DNA of 64,000 bases from Paulinella micropora (lineage: Eukaryota > Cercozoa > Imbricatea > Euglyphida), in the NCBI GenBank assembly GCA_009731375.1, contig BJOX01000070.1, forward strand, positions 667,673-731,672. The letters are read 5' to 3'. Below, piece after piece: positions 23,340-33,380 of the stretch (position 1 is the stretch's first letter; every line of letters begins with the position of its first letter). The translations under genes and the position numbers were made by a program. Under the pieces are notes generated by a model. The model saw only the letters and a program-made list of their open reading frames with translations, made no database searches and was not told the DNA's origin.

Positions 23340-23738
23340 GTCACCAGTCGCGAGGGCCGGCGGGACCAGAAGGCTGGTGAGCCACCAGGCAGGGAAATTA
23401 CGGGCAGGGGTGGCGGCGCAGGTGCTGGTGGCCCCCCCGGCCCGGGCGCAGCGCGCGGCCCCATGGAGCAAAGCGGGCCGGGCGGACCACTGGTGATTGG
23501 CGGCGGGGCAAGCAGTAGTCAAAGCAGCGGCAGCAGCAGCAGCAGTAGTAGTGGTAGCAAAGACAAGAGCAGCGGTCAGGAGGTTGGCGGTAGCTCTAGT
23601 AGCGATGCAGGTGGCGGGGCAGCAGCGGGTAGTAGCGGTAGTAGTAGCAGCAGTACGAGCAGTCCTGGGGTTGGTAAACTCGATGACGGCGGTAGCAGAG
23701 CTGGTAGTAGTAGTAGTGGTAGTAGTAGTAGTAGTAGC

Positions 23739-23769
<31 letters not shown>

Positions 23770-23770
23770 A

Positions 23771-23835
<65 letters not shown>

Positions 23836-24015
23836 TGAGTTTTGGGGTGGGGGGTGGCACGGGTGGAACCGGTGACCCCGGCGACCGGGAAACGGCCAGA
23901 AGTGTGACTGGGCGGGCGCGTGACTCTGATATTTCTGATGACTCGGCCGGCCAGGCTAGGCGGAAAGAGAAAGAAAAACAAAAACAAAGGAGATGGTCTA
24001 CCTCGGCGATACGAG
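23340..24015 (+). CDS. Large Gly/Ser-rich exon (676 nt) of unknown protein
   Basis: The acceptor is CATAG and the donor GTAAAG (24016). The frame is open for 225 codons from phase 0. It starts VTSREGRRDQKAGEPPG, passes through a Gly/Pro-rich stretch and then a long Ser homopolymer-like region coded mainly by AGT/AGC. It ends with a charged segment containing RARDSDISDDSAGQARRK. GC content is far above the flanks. Low-complexity Ser/Gly linkers with basic ends are common in regulatory or nuclear proteins, but no domain identifies this one. The alternative poly-Val and antisense Thr/Leu frames are shadows. Confidence 0.6.
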
Positions 24016-24028
24016 GTAAAGATAAATG

Positions 24029-24116
<88 letters not shown>

Positions 24117-24277
24117 GCACACGTAACAGAGAGACACATAGCAGAGAGACACATAGCAGAGAGTGTGTGTGTGTGTGAGAGAGAGAGAGAGACAGAGAGG
24201 AGGAGGGGGGGGGGGGGGGGGGGGGGGAANNNNNNNNNNAGATGGTCTACCTCGGCGATACGAGGTAAAGATAAATG

Positions 24278-24365
<88 letters not shown>

Positions 24366-24480
24366 GCACACGTAACAGAGAGACACATAGCAGAGAGACA
24401 CATAGCAGAGAGTGTGTGTGTGTGTGAGAGAGAGAGAGAGACAGAGGGGGGGGGGGGGGGGGGGGGGCATGAGAGGGACA
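24016..24480. repeat. (TA)n–(GA)n–(GT)n–poly-G block repeated across a gap
   Basis: The sequence from about 23990 to the gap at 24230–24239 is repeated almost exactly at 24240–24467. It includes the last 24 bases of the preceding exon and its donor. The two copies differ mainly in repeat length. A 10-N gap precisely between two near-identical ends indicates unmerged contigs. Confidence 0.9.
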
Positions 24481-24527
24481 GGAAACGAGAGGAGAGAATA
24501 GAAGGATAGAGAGAGGAGACATGTATA

Positions 24528-24798
24528 ATATGTATGTGGATATATATGTATGTGGATATATATGTATGTGGATATATATGTATGTGGATATGTATGTATG
24601 TATATATGGTAGGTTCTCCCACTGGCTTGGCCTCAAGGTTCCATACATACATACATACATACATATATGTACATACATACATACATATATGTACATACAT
24701 ACATACATACATACATACATACATACATACATGCATGCATATACATCATACATACATACATACATACATATACATACATACATACATACATACATACA

Positions 24799-24830
<32 letters not shown>

Positions 24831-24855
24831 CATACATACATACATACATTTGCAG
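24528..24855. repeat. 16-bp repeat (GTATGTGGATATATAT)n, then (ACAT)n
   Basis: Four tandem copies of a 16-base unit (24530–24595) are followed by a 34-base unique segment (ttctcccactggcttggcct and neighbours), which ends near an AAG-GTTCC context. ACAT repeats then run to 24845. The unique segment may be a small exon (GSPTGLAS in one frame) but its phase does not fit the neighbours. Confidence 0.8.
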
Positions 24856-24979
24856 GTTGTGGCCACGACAAGCAAACGACAAGGAACATACATACATACA
24901 TATACATACATACATACATACATACATACATACATACATACATTTGCAGGTTGTGGCCAAGACAAGCAAGCGACAAGGA

Positions 24980-25010
<31 letters not shown>

Positions 25011-25271
25011 CATACATACATACATACATACATACATACATACATACATACGTACACACATACAAACATACAAACATACATACATGCATGCATATACATA
25101 CATACATACATACATACATACATTTACAGGTTGTGGCCAAGACAAGCAAGCGACAAGGAACATACATACATAGATACATACATACACACATACAAACATA
25201 CAAACATACATACATACATACATACATACATACATTTGCAGGTTATGGCCAAGACAAGCGAGCGACAAGGA

Positions 25272-25302
<31 letters not shown>

Positions 25303-25466
25303 CATACATACATACATACATACATACATACAAACATACAAACATACATACATGCATGCATATACATACATACATACATACATGCATGCATATACATACA
25401 TACATATATACATACATACATACATACATCATACATACATACATGCATACATACATACATTTGCAG
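24856..25466. repeat. Four partial copies of an exon in (ACAT)n
   Basis: After TTTGCAG or TTTACAG, the module gttRtggccaagacaagcRa plus gcgacaaggaac occurs at 24856, 24950, 25130 and 25242. Each turns into ACAT repeats right after AAGGAAC. The fifth copy at 25467 continues to a real donor. An ACAAA-variant array lies between the copies. Confidence 0.85.
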
Positions 25467-25500
25467 GTTATGGCCAAGACAGGCAAGCGACAAGGACAAG
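25467..25500 (+). CDS. Putative 34-nt micro-exon
   Basis: The acceptor is TTTGCAG and the donor GTACAT (25501). It reads VMAKTGKRQGQ plus one base. That base completes a Gly codon with the next exon at 25559, keeping it open. The four upstream copies share the acceptor and first 30 bases only. Confidence 0.5.
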
Positions 25501-25558
25501 GTACATACATACATACATACATACATACAGACATACATACATAAATACATACATACAG

Positions 25559-25650
25559 GACAACAAGGACAAGGCCAAAGACAACAAGGACCAAGAACAA
25601 GGCCACCGGGAGGAGATAGTAGCACTAGTCCTCAAGCCGCAAGACATGAG
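25559..25650 (+). CDS. Putative 92-nt exon, Gln/Gly/Arg-rich
   Basis: The acceptor is ACAG and the donor GTCTAT (25651). Joined to the previous micro-exon it reads GQQGQGQRQQGPRTRPPGGD, then SSTSPQAARHE, ending in phase 0. A second frame is also open and Lys/Asp-rich. An almost identical copy is at about 36409–36500. The donor is not a strong consensus, and the phase does not match the next exon at 27014, so another donor or a missing exon is likely. Confidence 0.4.
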
Positions 25651-25689
25651 GTCTATCTTGTGTGTCATAACGCTACATTTCTTATTCAA

Positions 25690-26128
25690 AGTTGTGAAGA
25701 ATTTCGGCCAGCCGGTAATTACGGTACATTTGTTAGCCGGTAATTACGGTACATTTGTTGTCTACAAATAAAAGTTTAGCCGAAAATTCCCCGTATTTAC
25801 GGCTGGCCGAAAGGTGAGGTGGCCGAAAATTTTCCCCCGAACAAGGGCAAGGCCAAAGACAACAAGGACGAGACTGTAGCACTAGTGCTTAAGCTATAAG
25901 ACATGAGGTCTATCTAATTGTAAGGTCGGGTGAAAAATTTCTGCCACCTCACCTTTCGGCCAACCGTAAATACGGGGAAATTTGGGGCTAAGCTTTTATT
26001 TGTGGACAACAAATGTACCGTAATTACCGGCTGGCCGAAATTCTTCACAACTTTGAATAACAAATGTACCGTTATTACGGGATAATTTGTTCTGGCCGAA
26101 ATTTTTCACTCTTTCTTAGGCCCGTTCT
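25690..26128. mobile_element. Fold-back MITE-like element, copy 3, enclosing exon-derived DNA
   Basis: The left arm (25693–25845) and right arm (25922–26052) are inverted copies of each other. Shared landmarks are gtgaagaatttcggcc, ggtaattacggtac, cccgtatttacgg and gaggtggccgaaa. Between the arms, 25846–25921 repeats pieces of the adjacent exon: aaggccaaagacaacaagga, then actagtgcttaag and acatgaggtctatct. Sequence to 26115 extends the right arm. The element ends at a TTA followed by ten bases identical to the Harbinger terminus at 36967, then a gap. Confidence 0.6.
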
Positions 26129-26138
26129 NNNNNNNNNN
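26129..26138. other. 10-N gap at a Harbinger insertion site
   Basis: To the left are TTA and GGCCCGTTCT, the first ten bases of the element found complete at 36967–44326. To the right is the sequence that follows that element at 44331. The gap therefore probably hides another copy of the same 7.4-kb transposon. Confidence 0.8.
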
Positions 26139-27013
26139 TTACTATCATGATTGTGATAGATCGGTCTAGTTGTTATAACTTTCATGTACATGCATTGCCG
26201 CATACATGTATACATACATACGTAGATACGTACATACATACATGCATACATGCATGCATGCATGCATACATACAGACATACATACATACATACTTACATA
26301 CATACAAACAAACATACACAGATACATACATACATGCATACATAACAATATGATAGGTCATCTCGTGATGCATCTGACTCCTCCGCATCACATATACATA
26401 CATACATACATACATACATTCATACATACACATACATACATACATACATACATGCATACATACATAACAATATGATAGATCATCTTCTGACGCTTCTGCA
26501 TCACATATACATACATACATACATACATACATACATACATACACGTACATACATACATACATACATACATGCATACATACATACAGAACAATATGATAGA
26601 TCATCTTCTGACGCTTCCGCATCACATATACATACATACATACATACATACATACATACATACATAACAATATGATAGATCATCTTCTGACGCTTCCGGA
26701 TCACATATACATACATAAATACATACATACATACATACATACATACATAAATACATACATACATACATACATACATGCATACATACATACATACATACAT
26801 ACATACATAATACATAACAATATGATAGATCATCTTCTGACGCTTCCGGATCACATATACATACATGCATACATACATACACACATACATACATACATAC
26901 ATACATACATACATACATACATAATACATAACAATATGATAGATCATCTTCTGACGCTTCCGGATCACATATACATACATACATACATACATACATACAT
27001 AACAATATTGTAG
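26139..27013. repeat. (ACAT)n array with six or seven partial exon copies
   Basis: A module reading aacaatatgatagatcatct plus tctgacgcttccggatca recurs from about 26345 to 26970, each time collapsing into catatacatac. Its last occurrence (27001) is the start of the intact exon. The first copies (gatgcatctgactcctccgc) are the most diverged, so copies grow more similar towards the exon. Confidence 0.85.
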
Positions 27014-27059
27014 ATCATCTTCTGACGCTTCCGGATCAGTGTTTGAGGAAGGAAATGAG
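27014..27059 (+). CDS. Putative 46-nt exon, Ser/Asp/Glu-rich
   Basis: The acceptor is TGTAG and the donor GTATGT (27060). After one base it reads [15 protein letters not shown] and ends in phase 0, which is the phase needed at 28232. Its 5' half is copied six or seven times upstream. The same exon is present at 45181–45226, and a rearranged copy lies near 35446–35493. Confidence 0.55.
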
Positions 27060-27120
27060 GTATGTATGTATGTATGTATGTATGTATGTATGTATGTATG
27101 TATGTAGGTATGTATGTATA

Positions 27121-27156
<36 letters not shown>

Positions 27157-27345
27157 TGTATGTATGTCTATATGTATGTATATGTGTGTATATGTGTATG
27201 TATGTATGTATGTATGTATGTATGTATGTACGCATGTAGTGTTTGTAGTGTATGTATGTATGTATGTATGTATGTATGTATGTCTATGTATATGTATGTA
27301 TATATGGTATGCATGTATGTATGTATATGTATGTATGTATGTATG

Positions 27346-27392
<47 letters not shown>

Positions 27393-27430
27393 TGTATTTA
27401 TGTATGTTTGGCGACAACCTGGATGTATGC

Positions 27431-27485
<55 letters not shown>

Positions 27486-27486
27486 T
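27060..27486. repeat. (GTAT)n array then (CT)n
   Basis: The donor is the first GTAT unit. The array runs to 27410, followed by a 25-base unique segment (ggcgacaacctggatgtatg) and CT repeats to 27482. Confidence 0.9.
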
Positions 27487-27543
27487 CGTCTTCGCAAGCG
27501 GCACCTGCGTCGGAGATATCAGAAATTCTCCCGCACAAAACGA

Positions 27544-27578
<35 letters not shown>

Positions 27579-28231
27579 CATCTATCTATCTATCTATCTA
27601 CCTATCTACCTATCTATCTATCTACCTATCTATCCATCCAACCATCCATCTATCCATCTATCCATCTATCTATCTATCTATCTATCTATCAGTATATCTT
27701 CGCGGATTTTCCACGGTATAAGCAGCTATTTCCAGAAACTCTTCACATGCATATTCCTTCGACTCCGCCCTCTCACCTTCTTTCCCTCGTACTTGTCATT
27801 ATCCATTCTCTTGACAGGCGGCGCTTGTGTCGGAGATATCAAAAACGCCCCGGCGCAAAACGAACTGTTCTTAACACGTGTAGAGACAGCCAGCGAATTT
27901 TCGCAAAATTTCTTCGGTATCAGCGGCAATTTCCCGGAAAGTTAACTTGCCGCACGTTTCGCCTCCACTTGGATGTTTAACTTCTTCCCCTTTGTGCTTG
28001 TCAATAGTCAATCATCTTGACACGCGGCCGCCTATGTCGGACATATCAATAATGCCCCCGCGAAAAACGATCTGTTCTCCACACTGCTAAAGACAGCCAG
28101 CAAATTTTCGCGAAATTTTCTCGGCATTTGCGGCGATTTCACGGAAACTTGCCGCATGTATAGTTTCGCCTCCCCTTTCATGTTTTGATTTCTTTTCCTC
28201 GTGCTTGTCAACTGTCCATCGTTCCTGACAG
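27487..28231. repeat. Tandem array of exon-plus-intron units of about 207 bp (three decayed copies)
   Basis: Units starting at about 27487, 27818 and 28025 each begin with a version of gcggcRcYtgtgtcggagat and continue for about 207 bp to an acceptor-like TTGACAG/TTGACAC. The first unit has a CTAT array of about 140 bp inserted in its exon part. Copies 2 and 3 carry stops in the frame used by the fourth copy. They are tandem exon duplicates, decayed or possibly alternative exons. Confidence 0.75.
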
Positions 28232-28333
28232 GCGGCAACTGTGTCGGAGATATCAGGAAGGGCCCCGCGCAAAACTAAATCCTTCATACTGCTGGAGACA
28301 CGTAGCGAACACAGCGACCCTGGCGAAGAACTG
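28232..28333 (+). CDS. 102-nt exon, fourth and intact unit of the tandem array
   Basis: The acceptor is CTGACAG and the donor GTGGTC (28334). It has 34 codons, phase 0 to phase 0: AATVSEISGRAPRKTKSFIL and then LETRSEHSDPGEEL. It joins [15 protein letters not shown] upstream and GEADTSRDHSRRNS downstream without a phase break. The duplicate at 46399–46500 differs by a synonymous change in the Ser codon of SEIS. That hints at, but does not prove, selection on the protein. Confidence 0.6.
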
Positions 28334-28450
28334 GTGGTCTCTCTATGTCTATGTCTATGTCGATCTATCTATCTACCTATCTATCTATTTGTCTGTCTCT
28401 CTGTACATACATACATAAATACATACACAGACATACAAAATAACATACAG

Positions 28451-28609
28451 GGAGAAGCAGATACCAGTCGTGATCATTCGCGCCGAAACAGCCTTCACGA
28501 CGCCAGTCGCATTCATTCGCGCCATAACAGTGTTCGGGACCTATCGACAAATAATTCGCCGAAGAATGCGGACTCTGGACACTCGGAGCCCACCCTCCTG
28601 CCGGATTGA
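28451..28609 (+). CDS. Terminal exon with stop codon (52 residues)
   Basis: The acceptor is ATACAG (28445–28450). It is open from phase 0 to TGA at 28607–28609. The peptide begins GEADTSRDHSRRNSLHDASR and is Ser/Asn/His/Arg-rich, with repeated HSRRNS/HSRHNS motifs, and ends EPTLLPD. It looks like the hydrophilic C-terminal tail of a larger protein. Its duplicate at 46618–46776 keeps the frame fully. It is the best evidence for the 3' end of the microsatellite-split gene. Confidence 0.6.
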   Translation, partial: GEADTSRDHSRRNSLHDASRIHSRHNSVRDLSTNNSPKNADSGHSEPTLLPD

Positions 28610-29323
28610 TGGCCTGACTAGGAAATGTCGTAGGCTGGGAAAATGATTAAATTATTTGTAAAGAAGAAGAAAAAGGAGAGGGAACTTGAAGGAAAGGCCT
28701 GAAAAAGAGAGGAAAGGAAAGGAAAGGAAAGTAACTAATGAAAAAACGAGAGGAGGAGAGGAAAAGAAACGAAGGGAACTTGAAGAAAGGAAAATAAATA
28801 AATGATTATACATATAAAGAGAGGGGGGGGGGGGGGGGGGGGGGNNNNNNNNNNNNNNNNNNNNNNNNNNNNNNNNNNNNNNNNNNNNNNNNNNNNNNNN
28901 NNNNNNNNNNNNNNNNNNNNNNNNNNNNNNNNNNNNNNNNNNNNNNNNNNNNNNNNNNNNNNNNNNNNNNNNNNNNNNNNNNNNNNNNNNNNNNNNNNNN
29001 NNNNNNNNNNNNNNNNNNNNNNNNNNNNNNNNNNNNNNNNNNNNNNNNNNNNNNNNNNNNNNNNNNNNNNNNNNNNNNNNNNNNNNNNNNNNNNNNNNNN
29101 NNNNNNNNNNNNNNNNNNNNNNNNNNNNNNNNNNNNNNNNNNNNNNNNNNNNNNNNNNNNNNNNNNNNNNNNNNNNNNNNNNNNNNNNNNNNNNNNNNNN
29201 NNNNNNNNNNNNNNNNNNNNNNNNNNNNNNNNNNNNNNNNNNNNNNNNNNNNNNNNNNNNNNNNNNNNNNNNNNNNNNNNNNNNNNNNNNNNNNNNNNNN
29301 NNNNNNNNNNNNNNNNNNNNNNN

Positions 29324-29380
<57 letters not shown>
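28610..29380. other. Purine-rich 3' flank, poly-G and 479-N gap
   Basis: A GGAAA-rich stretch (28660–28800) is followed by a run of G (about 28823–28844), the gap (28845–29323) and a second G run (29324–29379). The same flank with a shorter G run continues without a gap at 46984–47000 in the duplicate, so the true missing length may be small. Confidence 0.85.
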
Positions 29381-29545
29381 ATTTTGAAGTATTCGAAAGT
29401 TAGTAAGGGTTATCAGCCCTCACCCGTCCTCGCGTGTGGGCGCAAAACCTAAACATAACCCCAAGGTGAGAGGAGGCGAATCCGAAGACCGACCCGTCAC
29501 ACAAGGGAATGACACTTGGTTGAGCACGACAGGCCGCACACATGT
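29380..29545 (-). mobile_element. SINE-like repeat with tRNA-type B box, copy 1
   Basis: The repeat is homologous, with clear divergence, to 47003–47186 and 51964–52147. On the minus strand it reads ggccgcacac… with a central gattcg-type B box relative (gaggcgaatccgaagaccga on the plus strand) and an upstream ttgagcacgac segment resembling an A box. All copies adjoin a G homopolymer or its remnant. The tRNA origin is an inference. Confidence 0.5.
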
Positions 29546-30521
29546 TGACGACCTTCTGCATGGGGTTTTCATATCAGTCGGGAGGTGATGTTTACAGCTG
29601 TTAAGTGATCTGGTTTTGAATGTTCCGTCTTTATCTCCTTCTGGGTCCTTCGGGATACTATTCATTATCTCCGTCCGCTTGGGCTCCTCCAGGATCATTG
29701 GTTTTCTCTGGAAATCCTTTCTGGGCCCTCTGGTTATTGCTTCAGGTGTCCTTTGGGTTCGTTCTGGGTCTAGTGGGTTTGGTTCTGGGGTCCGCTTCTG
29801 GTTAGTTCCTTGTTAGTATCTAGGTCTCCGGTGTTGATTTAGTTTGATTAGATAGTATTAAATTATGTACGGGTATTTATGTGGGGGCGGGGCTCCGTTC
29901 GTGTGCTGATGTTTGTTTCTGGTTTTATATCATTGTAAAATTCCTGTTGAGTTCTGTCTCCATATATATTGGTATTTAATGTTACAGTGGATCGTATAGC
30001 CTTGTATGTGACGCCTGGTCCTGATTGTTGTTGGGTTAGTTGCGTCTATGTTCGCGTTTGCTGTTTTATGTTATTATTAGTCTTACATATGACTACGTGT
30101 AAGGAAGTTGAAGGAATTATGTTCTTTGTTATTGGTTGGTATTAGTATTGCGTTCATTGTTTATGATGTATAGGTTTATATGTATAAATACCTATATGTA
30201 TGCATGTATATCTTTTTAGTATTATTACTGTTAGTATTTATATTATTATTTCATCTATTGTTATTATCATATTTCATGTATATTATTATATGTATATGTC
30301 TATGTGTAGATGTATATATGTATTATTTATTCTTTATTTATTTGCTGTTATCATGCATATATATTTCTCTCTTCTTCTTTTTTTTTTAATTCTTTTTCCC
30401 TCCTCTTTTCCTCTCTGCCTTTTCCTTGTTATGTTTCCCTGTGAAGAAGTTGCCAGATCAATCTATTTATGCATATTTCGTATTTCCGGGTGTGCCGGGG
30501 TAGGGATAATGGGTGTTATTG
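29546..30521. other. AT-rich DNA downstream of the retrotransposon, no gene
   Basis: No convincing coding frame is seen. It probably includes the 3' untranslated part of the minus-strand retrotransposon, but the boundary is not visible. AT content rises from 30060 to 30420. Confidence 0.5.
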
Positions 30522-31611
30522 TTAGGTAGTGCATGTGTGGAGGAATTTCCAGACCTTTAGGATGTGATCGTGACATAGGTCTGTGAGTTCTTGGTATATC
30601 GTTTTTGTTTGGGTGCTGGAGAAGAGGTCTTTCATTATTTTGTATCCTGTTGATGGGATATATCCTCTGATCCCCATCGCTATCATGAGGAGCCGTGGCT
30701 CGCACCGACCTTGGGAGCTCAGCCTGAGGTCCCTTATCCTTTCTTGGTATTCATGGTACCTATGTTCGTATATTGCTCTGGGGTTATAGCCGTGTGGTGT
30801 CTTGGATTCCTAGGGTTCCAAGGGCCAGCTAATAGGGGGGTTTTCTCCTCGGGGTGATGAGGGATCTCTGAAGTTGTATGGTGGTCGGATTCTCAGTCCG
30901 TCTTTGTCCCATATCCGTCTTATAGCACTACTTGATGACATTGCATAAATCGATTGATCTAATCGGATGAGCCATTCATCAGACCGTTATGTTGCTTCGA
31001 CTAGATAAATGTTTGGTGAGGAGGTCGACGGGGTGAGGATGATATCTGGTTTCCATGATTTCCCTTCTTCTCCCAGGTCTTTGGCGAGTGCGGCAGCAGG
31101 GTGAGTCCGTTCCGTTCGCATATTTCGCCTTCTTCTTCCAATCTAGTCCATGCGGTGTCAATGTTGTGGGACGTTAGTATGATGGTGTGTTTTCCTTCTT
31201 CTGCTATTAGGAGCATACGGTGGGGTTGGTCTGCATCTGGGATGTTTGGGTTATGGCTAAGGTGTTTTTTTAGGACTTCTCGGGATGCGGAGTGTCTGGC
31301 GTTTAGGGCATCTATCAGTTCTTGTGGGTGTGGTGGGTGCACGCAGGTCATGAAGTGTTCGATGGTCCCAACGTGGTCGCAGTACGGGCAGTTGCCATCT
31401 TCCCGCCTTTTAGTGCGTATGCTTTTCATGGCCGGTGTATCCCACGCGTTAAGCTGTCAGAGCAATATGAGTTTTATCTCCCAGTCCTCTCTTCGCGTGG
31501 AGGGGCTCAGGTATTGGCTGGAGATATGTTGTGTTTCGCCCCTCATTTCGGCTGCTGGTCCCCATTTTACCGCGAACCGTGGGGCAATCGTTCTTTTTCC
31601 TAGATTGGTGC

Positions 31612-32790
31612 TTACCCTGTGTCTGATTGACCAAAGAAGAGCCCTAAAGATCGGAATTTAGTGTATTTGGTCAGGCTGGGGATGGGTGTGCCAACTCGTC
31701 CGATTAGGCCCACCTCGAAGTTTTCGGTGATCCCGGATGGGTGGACCATGATGCCTAGGGTGAAGCTTTTAGATGCTGCCGTGATGAAGCATGTACCGTG
31801 GAGTTGGTCCTGGGACTTCTTGAATTCCTTGTGTGCTTGTTGGATGTATCGTTCTTTACTTCCCGGTCCGCCATGTGCGTGCCATTCGTCGTCTGCGAAG
31901 GTGTGTTGGGAGGGGATGGTGACGTCTGCTGCGGTGAGTGTCCTGTCCCTGAGTGCTGGCCATGAGTTGAACTGGCGGCCCTGGCCATAGAATTGGTATC
32001 CGGGAATGGTCTCTGAGGGGGGACTCCCAGCCCGTAGAGGTTTCCGGTATTCATTTGCGATTGAGAAAAGGGTGGGGCTGATCGGGCTGCCTTGCGCTGT
32101 GCCGCGATCGCGATATATGGGTTCACCCGGGGCATGTGGTTCTTCTCCTCCTTGGGTGTGGATAATAGCTCCCCGATACAGGTGGTGGACGAAGGAGAAG
32201 AGTTCTTGGAATTCCGGAGGGGTGGCGACGATGACGTTCAGAGCATTGTGTATTACTGGGAGTTCAATGGAGTCGAACGCTTTCTCCACATCTATCGCCG
32301 TCAGGATCAGAGTGTGCGTTTGTCCAGTTTGTATCGCGGCGTGGTGGACGTCATGGATTATGAGGCGTAAGGTCAGGTTTGCTTCGTCCGCGCCAGAGAT
32401 GCGGGGGCAGTTAGCCTTGGCGGTTTTGCTAACGCTTCCCACGTCCAGCATGAGCGTTCGGAGGCGCAGATCGATCATCTTGGCGTATAGGTTCATAATG
32501 GCTTTGGAGATCATGATAGGTCTCCAGTCTCGGGGATCGGCTCCTTTTACCTTTCTCCTTCCATAGTTGGACCAGGTGTGTGGGTTTCCATTCAGTAGGT
32601 ACGACTCCCTCCCTCCAGCATTTGTTGAAGTATTGAAGGATATATGCTTTGCCCGTTTCGGAGAGCGATTTCAGCGCGGCCGGTGGACCTGGTCTAGTCC
32701 TGGGGATTCGCCTTTCTTGCTCCGTATGGCTGCTGTCAGTTCGTCCATTGAGAAGTCTCGGCGTGCTTCCCGGATGGCTAGGGCTCTGTC
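31612..32790 (-). pseudogene. Reverse transcriptase domain of the retrotransposon
   Basis: RT motifs are clear: VPTEWKPTHLVQLWKEKG (motif 1 region), DPRDWRPIMISKAIMNLYAK, then motif A TAIDVEKAFDSI, motif B QGSPISPTLFSI and motif C TFADDEWHAHG. The three catalytic Asp are present, and FADD replaces the commoner YADD. Frameshifts lie near 32690 and 32545. The motif spacing is of non-LTR type. The clade is not assigned. Confidence 0.85.
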
Positions 32791-32939
32791 GGGGTACTGG
32801 GTGAGGTCATGGGGGATATGGGTTAAGATGCGCGTGTATCGGCTCGGGAGATTGAGTCTGTATCTTGGGGGAGATGGTAGGTGCCTACGTGTCGGGGCTG
32901 GAATCTGGGGATGGGTCTGGGCCCACTCGTCAATGAGGC

Positions 32940-33380
32940 GGTGGATGGGCTGGAGTGCTGCTTCTTTGGCCAATCTGTCACATATCTCGTTGAGGCAGTG
33001 TTGCCAATGGAAGCTGTTTTCGATGTGTGAGGCGATCCATTGTAGGTGGAGGTGGCCCATCTCGATCTTATATCTCGCTATCGCATCCCATAGGATTGGT
33101 TGTGGCCTCTCCGGAAATAGTTTCTGGTATTCTGATTCCAGGGGGGGCAGTCCGCGAGGCCCTTATAATCCGTGAAGTCGTACGTCTGTTGGGGAAGCCA
33201 TCTGTTGGAGCGAATGTAGTGTAAAACCATCGCGACCCCCTCTACCTCCTGGTGTGCACTGGTGGTGGGGTTGGCATGTGCACCATAGAGTGCGATGATG
33301 GCCTCCTTGTGTATCAGGATTGCCCCGAAACCTCCCGCGTGTCCCAGGTGGGGGAAGCTGGATCCGTCCACGTGGAATAT
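32940..33380 (-). pseudogene. RNase H domain of the retrotransposon
   Basis: The four catalytic acids of ribonuclease H can be placed: Asp in DGSSFPHLGHAGGFG, Glu in QEVEGVAMVL, Asp in DFTDYKGL, and Asp in CDRLAKEA. Between the third and fourth lie ILWDAIARYKIEMG and WIASHIENSFHW, in the usual positions of the last strands. One frameshift near 33080 splits the domain. It lies 5' of the reverse transcriptase in the same direction. Confidence 0.75.

Noticed and set aside
23497-23838. Poly-Val frame and antisense Thr/Leu/Ala frames over the Gly/Ser-rich exon
   Set aside because: They are out-of-frame readings of the AGT/AGC repeats. Only the Ser/Gly frame matches the splice sites and joins the upstream exon in phase.
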